DNA of 64,000 bases, from the NCBI RefSeq assembly GCF_033954455.1, contig NZ_CP121473.1, positions 3,334,501-3,398,500 of the forward strand, in the 5' to 3' direction. The translations under genes were made by a program, and so were the position numbers. Below, one piece after another: positions 8,410-15,358 of the stretch. How positions within the stretch are numbered: position 1 is the stretch's first letter; each line of letters begins with the position of its first letter. The notes below the pieces were generated by a model. It had not been told where the DNA came from. It ran no database searches and saw nothing but the letters and a program-made list of their open reading frames with translations. The DNA comes from Thiorhodovibrio litoralis (GTDB lineage Bacteria; Pseudomonadota; Gammaproteobacteria; Chromatiales; Chromatiaceae).

Positions 8410-9578
8410 GGATGATCCTCCCCGGTAATCTCGATCAACTCGCGCACCTGCTCGGCCTTGATCCGCGCCTGGTCGAGATCGGCATCAAGTACGGTCACAT
8501 GGCCCATCTTGCGATAGGGGCGCGTTGCCGCTTTGCCGTAAATATGCACCGACACGCCAGGAATGGCCAGCGCCGCGCGCAGTCCCTTAATAACCGGGCG
8601 CCCGTGGTGACCGGGCGCGCCGAGCAGATTCACCATGGCAGCCGGGCGCATCAGGTCGGTTGCGCCGAGTGGCAAACCGGCGATGGCGCGCAGATGCTGC
8701 TCGAATTGATCGGTTACGCAAGCCTCGATGGTGTAATGTCCGGAGTTATGGGTACGGGGTGCCACCTCGTTGACCAAAAGCTCCCCGTGCGTTGTCAGAA
8801 ACATCTCGATGCCGAAAATGCCCACGCCGTCGAGCGCCTCGACGGTCTTGACTGCGAGTCGCTCGGCCGCTGCGGCTGTCTCGGCATCGATGCGCGCTGG
8901 GGCCAGCAACCAATCGAGGATATTCTGCTCCGGGCACACCCGCATTTCCACCACCGGGTAGCAGCGGCAGTCGCCATCGCGACCGCGCGCGACCATGACA
9001 GCGAGCTCCTTGGCCGCCCGCACAAAGCGCTCGATCAGCGATGGCACCGGCAGATGGTGGCTGAAATCCTCAGGCCCACGCAGCACCGCCACGCCGCGCC
9101 CGTCATAGCCGCCGCGTCTGGCCTTTTGCACCAGCGGATAACCGAAGGCCGCGCACAGATTGGCATCTGGCTCCGGCATGGCGCGAAACTCGGCCACCGG
9201 CACGCCAGCGCCCGCCAGCGCCTCTTTCTGCCGCAGCTTGTCCTGCACCACGGCAAGCAGCCGCGGATGCGGAAAAATCGGCCGCCCTTCGCGGCTGAGT
9301 TCGTCCAGAATGGCGCTGTCGATGTCCTCGAGATCGAAGGTGGTGAAATCACTGGACTCGGCCAGCTCCCGCAGCGCGGCCGCATCCTGATAATTAGCGA
9401 CAATCTGATGGCCGGAGACCTGACCGGCGGGAGAATTGGGTGTTGGATCGAGCACCGTGCAGGTGCAGCCAATCTGCTTGGCCGCCTTCACCATCATGCG
9501 CCCGAGCTGCCCGCCACCGATGATACCGATGCGCGCAACCGGGTAGGGAAAGCAGTCCTGTTCCTCACGCATCGTCAT
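8406..9578 (-). CDS. purK: 5-(carboxyamino)imidazole ribonucleotide synthase PurK
   Basis: 390 residues, normal length. An ATP-grasp ligase that uses ATP and bicarbonate to make N5-CAIR, the substrate of PurE encoded next. Seen: [13 protein letters not shown] at the N-terminus, [17 protein letters not shown] (ATP lid), [35 protein letters not shown] and the C-terminal [20 protein letters not shown]. The start at 9578 lies within the end of cbbR (14-nt overlap), so it may be co-transcribed with the CO2-fixation regulator. That is unusual company for a purine gene. Confidence 0.95.
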   Translation of the reverse strand: MTMREEQDCFPYPVARIGIIGGGQLGRMMVKAAKQIGCTCTVLDPTPNSPAGQVSGHQIVANYQDAAALRELAESSDFTTFDLEDIDSAILDELSREGRPIFPHPRLLAVVQDKLRQKEALAGAGVPVAEFRAMPEPDANLCAAFGYPLVQKARRGGYDGRGVAVLRGPEDFSHHLPVPSLIERFVRAAKELAVMVARGRDGDCRCYPVVEMRVCPEQNILDWLLAPARIDAETAAAAERLAVKTVEALDGVGIFGIEMFLTTHGELLVNEVAPRTHNSGHYTIEACVTDQFEQHLRAIAGLPLGATDLMRPAAMVNLLGAPGHHGRPVIKGLRAALAIPGVSVHIYGKAATRPYRKMGHVTVLDADLDQARIKAEQVRELIEITGEDHP

Positions 9579-10602
9579 TGGCCAAGCCCGAAACCGATAT
9601 CAGTGCGTTCATTGCCTCATTGAGCTGAGCACGGATGTCGGGCTCGCTGGCAATGGCAAAATCAAGGAAGGTGCGCGCTACCAGAGATAATTCGCGCGCG
9701 CTGGAGTAGACGATGTGCCAGCGCCTGCGAATGGGAAAGCCCTCAACATCAAGCACCGCGAAGCGCCCGCCGCCGCTTTCGAGCCGCACCGAGTGCAGGG
9801 ACAGCGCCGAGATCCCCAAACCGCCGAGGATCGCATGCTTGATGGTCTCGCTGCTGCCAAGCTGCATTCGCACCCGGGGCTCGACTCCGGCGGCGGCGAA
9901 ATGCCTGAGCACCGCGTCGCGCACACCGGAACCTGGCTCGCGCAACAGGATATTCTCATCGGCCAGGCGGCTCATCGGAATGTTCGACTGTCCGACCAGC
10001 GGATGGTCGCTGCGCGCGATCATCACCAGCGGATTGGGGGCAAAGGGCACGGCATCGACCTCATGGCCAAGGTCGTGATGCTGCCCCATCACATAGAGGT
10101 CATCATCCTGCGCCGACAGCCGCTCGAGCAGCTGGTCGCGATTGGTCACATTCAACGACACATCAATGCCGGTGTAACGCTGACAGAAGGCGCCAAGAAT
10201 TTCCGGTGCGACATAGGTGGCCGTGGTAATCACGCCAAGACGCAGGCGCCCGCGGCGCAGGCCCTTCAGGTCGGCGAGCTTGGTCTCAAGATTGGCGAGA
10301 CCATTGAGTATTCCTCGACAGGCGGCATACACCTCGCGCCCGGCATCGGTGGGCTCAACGTTGCGCCCGACATGATGAAACAGCGGTGTGCCGATAGACT
10401 CCGATAGCTTCTTGATCTGCATTGAGACCGTCGGCTGGGTCAGGAAGAGCTCCTCGGCCGCGCGGGTAAAACTGCCGAGCCGCACAATGGCTTCCAGCAG
10501 CTGGAGCTGGCGCAGCGTGCAGTGACGGACCAGATAATCCGCGCCCGAGCTGCCCAGACCTTGATCGGACAGCGCGCCCTTGATCACGATTTTTCGCGGC
10601 AT
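9565..10602 (-). CDS. cbbR: LysR-type regulator, CbbR-like
   Basis: 345 residues. The N-terminal winged helix (TLRQLQLLEAIVRLGSFTRAAEELFLTQPTVSMQIKKLSE) is followed by a LysR substrate-binding domain, and the sequence (LFHHVGRNVEPTDAGREV, LRLGVITTATYVAPEILGAFC) is that of CbbR/RbcR-like activators of Calvin-cycle operons. About 25 residues precede the HTH, longer than usual. Unlike the common arrangement, where cbbR is divergent upstream of cbbL, this copy lies downstream of the carboxysome operon on the same strand and runs into purK-purE. The target promoter is inferred, not shown. Confidence 0.85.
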   Translation of the reverse strand: MPRKIVIKGALSDQGLGSSGADYLVRHCTLRQLQLLEAIVRLGSFTRAAEELFLTQPTVSMQIKKLSESIGTPLFHHVGRNVEPTDAGREVYAACRGILNGLANLETKLADLKGLRRGRLRLGVITTATYVAPEILGAFCQRYTGIDVSLNVTNRDQLLERLSAQDDDLYVMGQHHDLGHEVDAVPFAPNPLVMIARSDHPLVGQSNIPMSRLADENILLREPGSGVRDAVLRHFAAAGVEPRVRMQLGSSETIKHAILGGLGISALSLHSVRLESGGGRFAVLDVEGFPIRRRWHIVYSSARELSLVARTFLDFAIASEPDIRAQLNEAMNALISVSGLANDDA

Positions 10603-10667
10603 CAGTGACGCCAGACGCGCATCGACCAGGAAGCTCTTAAAAGCCGCTTGGGCACGTCAAGCCGGTG

Positions 10668-10853
10668 TCAGTCCGGCCAAACGCGCGCACTGGTGCTGAA
10701 GGCATCGGTGCGCTTTGGGTCGAGTGCCGGACCAGGGGTCGCGCCGCCACTGCGAGCCGATGCCGCAGATTTGCGTCGCGTGCTTGCAGTGCTCGACTGC
10801 GGCTTAGCGGTCGCAGCGGTCTCAGTAGAGGTGGACGCGGTCGTCTCGGACAT
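10668..10853 (-). CDS. Small Ser/Thr/Ala-rich disordered protein at the end of the carboxysome operon
   Basis: 61 residues, mostly Ser, Thr, Ala, with basic residues, and ending ...FSTSARVWPD. A GAGG sits 8 nt before the ATG, which favours translation. The composition resembles the disordered, basic, Ser/Ala-rich stretches of CsoS2 and the CsoS3 N-terminus in this same operon. It is on the operon strand, about 195 nt after the acRAF gene and 65 nt before cbbR. I do not recognise a family. A longer overlapping minus-strand frame (10637-10915) exists but has no better support. The gene may be real but is uncertain. Confidence 0.45.
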   Translation of the reverse strand: MSETTASTSTETAATAKPQSSTASTRRKSAASARSGGATPGPALDPKRTDAFSTSARVWPD

Positions 10854-11048
10854 GGCAAATGCCTCGAAAAGCGCGGCTTGCGCGCGTGAAAATGAGAAAT
10901 TGCGATGGAATTCACAACAGCGGTGACAGTCAGGACAGCTGTCGATGCGTCAGAATGATGCCCAGCAAAACCAGCCGCAACTCAGGCTCATGGTGCGGCA
11001 CCGCCCCGGAGGTTGAAGCTGCTGTTTCACAGTCAGGTAGATGACCGT

Positions 11049-11414
11049 TCAACTCGGAGCGATCGGCTCGGCATCAAGCAGTCGATCCACACGTTCGGCA
11101 AAGGTCAGCGCTTGCTCGGTGAGCTCGCCTGACTCATCATCCGCGAACAGCGTCAGATTAACGTAGGTACGGCCAAAGCTGAGATTTGGGAAGATGTCCA
11201 TCTCCTCAGACAAGGCTCCCGAGCGTTCCAGAAAGACCCGGGTAACTTCGTAGTCCGGAAACTCCAGACGCCGCTCCAGTCGCAGCGGGCGTTCCTGCCG
11301 GGTCCATGCTTGGCGGCCAGGTGCCTCGGCTGATGCGCCCTGCAATGCGGCCCCCGTTTCATTCTCACCGGATGCATTGTCACCGGATGTAGTCTCAGAA
11401 GTAGGCGCGCTCAT
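11049..11414 (-). CDS. RuBisCO accumulation/assembly factor acRAF (pterin-4a-carbinolamine dehydratase-like)
   Basis: 121 residues: about 35 poorly structured N-terminal residues, then a PCD-like fold (RLERRLEFPDYEVTRVFLERSG, FPNLSFGRTYVNLTLFADDES, ALTFAERVDRLL). In alpha-carboxysome operons this degenerate pterin dehydratase homologue acts as a form IA RuBisCO chaperone. Dehydratase activity is not expected, since the typical catalytic His cluster is absent. The start overlaps the end of the bacterioferritin-like gene by 20 nt, indicating coupling. Position and fold both support the call. Confidence 0.82.
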   Translation of the reverse strand: MSAPTSETTSGDNASGENETGAALQGASAEAPGRQAWTRQERPLRLERRLEFPDYEVTRVFLERSGALSEEMDIFPNLSFGRTYVNLTLFADDESGELTEQALTFAERVDRLLDAEPIAPS

Positions 11415-11874
11415 CCCATCCCTTTGCCTGCCCCGTGCCCAGGTCTTTCAGCCAGCTATTGACCTCATCGGCGTGTGCAACCTCGTCGTTTAGCAGTCCC
11501 TGGAAGAACTCGGCATTCTCGACTTCGCCGATGCTGTGACAAAACCGGGTGGCCTCATCATAGAGTGCGACAATCTCCGCTTCGAGCACGGCATCCTGCC
11601 GCAGCAGCCCGACCAGGCTATCCGCCACGGCCACCGGGCGCAATTGCGACGCATTGGGAACAACGCCAACGCCGAGCATGCGCTTGACGATACGTTCGGC
11701 ATGGCGCATTTCCTCAACCGTCTCGGTGCGAAACCGATCCGCCGCCTCACGCAGGCCCCAGGCTTCCGCCATCGCAGCCTGAGTCATGTATTGTTGCACG
11801 GCCGAGTATTCCAGGCTGAGTGCGCGCCCGAGATACCCGAGAGTGCGGGGGTGAACCCGTTGCTGTTGCATCAT
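11395..11874 (-). CDS. Carboxysome-operon bacterioferritin-like protein
   Basis: 159 residues forming a four-helix ferritin-like bundle. Putative metal ligands include Glu in RALSLEYSAVQQYM, the EEMRH pair in TETVEEMRHAERIVKRMLG, Glu in AVLEAEIVALYDEA, and LLNDEVAHADEVNSWL. A bacterioferritin-like gene is a usual member of proteobacterial cso operons just after csoS1, as here. Its role (iron or redox chemistry in or near the carboxysome) is not established. It begins about 135 nt after the last csoS1 gene. Confidence 0.85.
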   Translation of the reverse strand: MMQQQRVHPRTLGYLGRALSLEYSAVQQYMTQAAMAEAWGLREAADRFRTETVEEMRHAERIVKRMLGVGVVPNASQLRPVAVADSLVGLLRQDAVLEAEIVALYDEATRFCHSIGEVENAEFFQGLLNDEVAHADEVNSWLKDLGTGQAKGWDERAYF

Positions 11875-12010
11875 TTCAAGGCTGCTGTGAGCAAATCCAG
11901 TGGCAGTGCCATTGCGGTGCCGGGCTCATCTGCGCTGACGGGCTCATCGTGCTGACAAGCCCGCCGGCACAGCGGCCGAAACCAATCTGGCATTGGACTC
12001 CGGAAGGGAT

Positions 12011-12313
12011 TTAGGCAGCAGGACCGCCAGTCGGCAGCACAGGCTCAACCTCGCGATGCGGACGCGCGATGATGTGCGCGGCAACCAAGCCGTCACCGAC
12101 TCGCTCGCAGGCATCAGCGCCGGCACGCACGGCTGCGTTGACGGCACCGGTCTCGCCCCGCACCAGGACGGTAACATAGCCGCCGCCGACGAATTCGCGA
12201 CCGATCAGACGCACTTCCGCCGCTTTCGTCATCGCATCCGCCGCCTCGATTGCCGGTACCAGACCGCGCGTTTCGATCATGCCAAGAGCAATACCCATGG
12301 TTTCGTTCGCCAT
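12011..12313 (-). CDS. csoS1: Carboxysome shell hexamer protein CsoS1 (second copy)
   Basis: 100 residues; single BMC domain, forming hexagonal tiles of the shell facets. Seen: [31 protein letters not shown], the [26 protein letters not shown] segment and the conserved HIIARPH. The ATG at 12313 is chosen over an upstream one at 12340 because GGAG lies 7 nt before it and it matches the family start MAxE. It is nearly identical to the other csoS1 copy; the differences are mainly at both termini (C-terminus PVLPTGGPAA here). Confidence 0.95.
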   Translation of the reverse strand: MANETMGIALGMIETRGLVPAIEAADAMTKAAEVRLIGREFVGGGYVTVLVRGETGAVNAAVRAGADACERVGDGLVAAHIIARPHREVEPVLPTGGPAA

Positions 12314-12386
12314 TGTGTTTCTCCGTCTATCTACGCTCAAAAGAAAAGCTGAAAAATTGCGGCCAGTTGCGCGCGTCAGTCAGGCG

Positions 12387-12692
12387 TTAGCGCCTTTGCT
12401 GACCGCTGGCCTCCAGAACTGACTCCACCTCGGGGTGCGGACGCGCGATGATATGCGCGGCCACCAGACCATCGCCCACGCGCTCGCAGGCATCGGCCCC
12501 GGCACGTACGGCAGCGTTCACGGCACCTGTCTCGCCGCGCACCAACACAGTGACATAGCCGCCACCCACAAACTCACGCCCGACCAACCGCACCTCGGCG
12601 GCCTTGGTCATTGCATCGGCCGCTTCGATCGCTGGCACGAGACCACGGGTCTCGATCATACCCAGCGCGATACCGTAGTTCTCGCCTGCCAT
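12387..12692 (-). CDS. csoS1: Carboxysome shell hexamer protein CsoS1 (first copy)
   Basis: 101 residues, a BMC-domain shell protein paralogous to the neighbouring copy. The start at 12692 ([17 protein letters not shown]) follows a GGAG by 8 nt. The pore-lining region around FVGGGYV and the edge motif RPHPEVE are conserved. Two csoS1 copies are present here, compared with three in the well-studied Halothiobacillus operon, from memory. The near identity of the two suggests a recent duplication or gene conversion. Confidence 0.95.
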   Translation of the reverse strand: MAGENYGIALGMIETRGLVPAIEAADAMTKAAEVRLVGREFVGGGYVTVLVRGETGAVNAAVRAGADACERVGDGLVAAHIIARPHPEVESVLEASGQQRR

Positions 12693-12793
12693 TTTCGTGT
12701 CTCCTCGTTGCAACTCGTCTGAGTTAACTGTTCCGAATTCGCTCGACCAGATCCGCTCGAACGGGCTCTCTCAAACAGATCCGGTCGCCCGGA

Positions 12794-13087
12794 TTAGCGC
12801 GTTTGGGGCGCTGCGGCCGCGGCCGCTGCTGTTGCGATCGCTTCGCTCTCCCAATCATCAATGATTCCGCCGATGGTCAGATCGGTCAGAACTTTCGGAT
12901 CTCCCATCGCATAACGCCCGGCCGATCCGTTCACCGTAAAAACCCAGTTGCCAGGCCGCACCCCGACGGGGTCGGTCGCAACCTGCAATTTACCCTTCGC
13001 ATCCCGCAGCACCCGCAGACTGCAATGATCCAGTCCTGACACCCGCAGCGTGCAAACCAGGGTGTCGACGACTTGAAAAATATCCAT
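12794..13087 (-). CDS. csoS4B: Carboxysome vertex pentamer protein CsoS4B
   Basis: 97 residues. A CcmL/EutN-type (BMV) fold that caps the icosahedral vertices. Seen: MDIFQVVDTLVCTLRVSGL, KLQVATDPVGVRPGNWVFTVNGSAGRYA and the family end LTDLTIGGIIDDWE. A poly-alanine tail follows (about ten Ala). The order csoS4A then csoS4B matches other alpha-carboxysome operons. The ribosome-binding site is weak, and the gap from csoS4A is 39 nt. Confidence 0.92.
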   Translation of the reverse strand: MDIFQVVDTLVCTLRVSGLDHCSLRVLRDAKGKLQVATDPVGVRPGNWVFTVNGSAGRYAMGDPKVLTDLTIGGIIDDWESEAIATAAAAAAAPQTR

Positions 13088-13126
13088 CTCGGTGCCAGCG
13101 CCAGTGCAGCATCAGCGAAGAGCCGC

Positions 13127-13375
13127 TCAGCTCTCCGGATTCCAGTCGTCGATAATGCCGACGATGGTCAGATCGCTCGGGTACTCCTTGCTGCCAGCGG
13201 CCTCGCGCGCCGCCGAGCTGCCCACGCAGATCACCCAATCGTCCGGTTTCGCCCCAACGGCATCGACCGCCACCATTTTGCTGCTGCCGTCCAGCACCAC
13301 CTGCAGATGCTTGTGCTCAAACCCGGCGATGCGGTTAGTCGACACCAGTGGCTTGAGCACCTTGCAAATTTTCAT
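13127..13375 (-). CDS. csoS4A: Carboxysome vertex pentamer protein CsoS4A
   Basis: 82 residues with the EutN/CcmL fold: MKICKVLKPLVSTNRIAGFEHKHLQVV, GAKPDDWVICVGSSAAREAAGSKEYPSDLTIVGIIDDW. It forms pentamers at the shell vertices. GGAG lies 9 nt upstream of the ATG. It follows csoS3 by 30 nt. Confidence 0.94.
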   Translation of the reverse strand: MKICKVLKPLVSTNRIAGFEHKHLQVVLDGSSKMVAVDAVGAKPDDWVICVGSSAAREAAGSKEYPSDLTIVGIIDDWNPES

Positions 13376-13405
13376 ATCCGTTTGCTCCGCGCGTCCTGAG
13401 TGCGC

Positions 13406-15319
13406 TCAGTGCGCCGCCGCAGCGGGCGCTTGCAGCGAGCAGCCGACCACCTCGATGGGCGCACCGGCGTCGCAGTCGCGCACCGCGCGGAGGCAGTGCA
13501 GCAGACCATCGGCGCACAGCTTTGGATAGCGCGCCTTCAGCGCCTGCGCGATGCGCTCGCAATGCTCCACCGCGCGCTCGCGCGCACCCGGCACGCCTCC
13601 GTGGTAGTCGTAGCGCACAATGACCGGCACCGGCAGCCCGCGACTCACATTGAGCCCGGAAAAAATCTTGATGCCCACGTCCATGTCGGCCGCGCCTTCT
13701 TCGACCGTCGCCAGATAGGCGAAGTAGGTCAGATTGCGCAGTTGAATTTCTTCAAAGCCAATGCCGGCACCGATAAAGCGCTCGGCATGGCCGATATCCG
13801 CATAGCCACCCTGGTGGTAGCCACGCACATAGTCGATTTGCGAAATGTTGTTTTCAATCAGCCGCGCGATCAGCTGCAACATTCCATCGGTCGTTGCTTC
13901 AGCATTGCTCACCCGGGCTTGCTCTGCCGCATGAGCGCGCACCAGCTCCAGAATGTGCTGCCGCGCCTGCTCGGGCGCCATGCCGCGGGTGATCTCATAA
14001 ACTTTTTGCGCATCGACCCAACGGGTTAAATCGATGTGACTGTCATGATCCGGCACATGCACCCGGATGGCATCGGTGTCGGTGTCCAAGCCGATCAGCA
14101 GCAGGTCAACCGAAGCACCACAGCAATAGGTGTTCTCGATGGCCTGCTGAAAGGCCTGCAGCCGCTCGAGGCCCGAACGCGCAGCCAGTTCATCATCCGA
14201 GCCGTGCGCGGCGCAGCCCTGATGGGCCGGATCGACCGAACTGAAGTGGTACATGACCGTCTTCAGATAGCGGGTTGGCGCATCGGCGGTGTTCGGCCGT
14301 CCTTCGCGAAAACGCAACATTTCCGTCTCAGCCCACTTCTGGACCGTATTTTCCACGTCGAACAGCGAGCCCGCGTAGGACTTGCGCCGCACTGCGGCAT
14401 AGGGCAGGCGCAGCACATAGCTGATGGCATGCGCCAGGCGCCCGTCTGCGCAGGGCGTGACATCCAGCAGGTGAAAGCCACAGTCCTGCAAAAACTGATC
14501 GAAGTCCCGCGTGTCGCGCCCGCCGAGCGGATCATCGGCGTAAAACTCATCACTAATGCGACGGTAGGTCTTGAACACCGAGAGCGCGAACAACCGGCGC
14601 ATGTCGAGGCCTTGCACCCAGGCATGTTCGACTTCCTCGGCGGGCAGCTCGTAGCCAAGCTCCGCGCGAATGACGTCGATCGCACGCTCTTCGAAGCGCG
14701 CCTCGCACTGCAGCGCCGCGACCTGCTTGAGCACCGGCACGATGCGGTCAAAGGCGTCCTTGACCCGCGACTCGTAGTCGAATAGCCGGTCGTTGGCGCG
14801 CGTATCCGTCAGCGGATGCAAGCGCTGGCTGGGGTTCGCTGAGCGGCGAGTCAAGCCCGACCATGCCGATACCGTTGAAGCCTGACCAACTGTATCCCTT
14901 GTTGCGCCCGACTTTGTGCTGCCTCTTGAACTGGCTCTTGTGCCGACCGTTGTGCTGGCGGCCCCGCCTATCCCGGCGGATGACCGCTGCTGTTTCGCTG
15001 TGACCGCAGCAGCCGGCGACCGACTTGTCGTCACCGGGCGCCGCGGACGAACCATCCCCGTCTTGCCTGCCTTGCGCGAGCGCTTTTCAGCCGATGCTGA
15101 ACGCTCACGAGCCGCGGCAGCACGACGCGCTGCATCCTCGGCAGCGCGACCGCGTGGCAGCGCTCTGCTCGACTGCTCGGTCGCCGAGGCTAGAGTGCCC
15201 ACCGGATCAGCCGCCGACGCCATAGCATCGGGGCTCGCAACCGGGCGCGGACGTGCCGAAGCGGCTGGCGCGGTCCGCAGACTGCGCACCCGTGGCGATT
15301 GTCGCTGGCGACCTAACAT
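13406..15319 (-). CDS. csoS3: Carboxysomal beta-class carbonic anhydrase CsoSCA (CsoS3)
   Basis: 637 residues, longer than the roughly 515-550 usual, because of a basic, disordered N-terminus of about 170 residues. The enzyme converts bicarbonate to CO2 inside the shell. Zinc and catalytic residues can be placed: Cys290-x-Asp292-x-Arg294 (PCADGRLAHAISYVL), His358 (MYHFSSVDP) and Cys369 (HQGCAAHGSD). Their spacing (68 and 11 residues) matches the C173/D175/R177, H242 and C253 arrangement of the Halothiobacillus enzyme. The C-terminal catalytically inactive half ends LLHCLRAVRDCDAGAPIEVVGCSL. It starts 39 nt after csoS2. The exact start is uncertain because there is only a weak AGG upstream. 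Confidence 0.93.
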   Translation of the reverse strand: MLGRQRQSPRVRSLRTAPAASARPRPVASPDAMASAADPVGTLASATEQSSRALPRGRAAEDAARRAAAARERSASAEKRSRKAGKTGMVRPRRPVTTSRSPAAAVTAKQQRSSAGIGGAASTTVGTRASSRGSTKSGATRDTVGQASTVSAWSGLTRRSANPSQRLHPLTDTRANDRLFDYESRVKDAFDRIVPVLKQVAALQCEARFEERAIDVIRAELGYELPAEEVEHAWVQGLDMRRLFALSVFKTYRRISDEFYADDPLGGRDTRDFDQFLQDCGFHLLDVTPCADGRLAHAISYVLRLPYAAVRRKSYAGSLFDVENTVQKWAETEMLRFREGRPNTADAPTRYLKTVMYHFSSVDPAHQGCAAHGSDDELAARSGLERLQAFQQAIENTYCCGASVDLLLIGLDTDTDAIRVHVPDHDSHIDLTRWVDAQKVYEITRGMAPEQARQHILELVRAHAAEQARVSNAEATTDGMLQLIARLIENNISQIDYVRGYHQGGYADIGHAERFIGAGIGFEEIQLRNLTYFAYLATVEEGAADMDVGIKIFSGLNVSRGLPVPVIVRYDYHGGVPGARERAVEHCERIAQALKARYPKLCADGLLHCLRAVRDCDAGAPIEVVGCSLQAPAAAAH

Positions 15320-15358
15320 GATGGCTGCAGAGGGCCTGATACCGATACGCGGCGGCGG

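Noticed and set aside
8412-9623. A 403-codon plus-strand frame opposite purK
   Set aside because: Antisense shadow of purK, without a ribosome-binding site or a recognisable domain.
10637-10915. A 92-codon minus-strand gene after acRAF
   Set aside because: Arg/Pro-rich out-of-frame product overlapping the better supported 61-codon frame.
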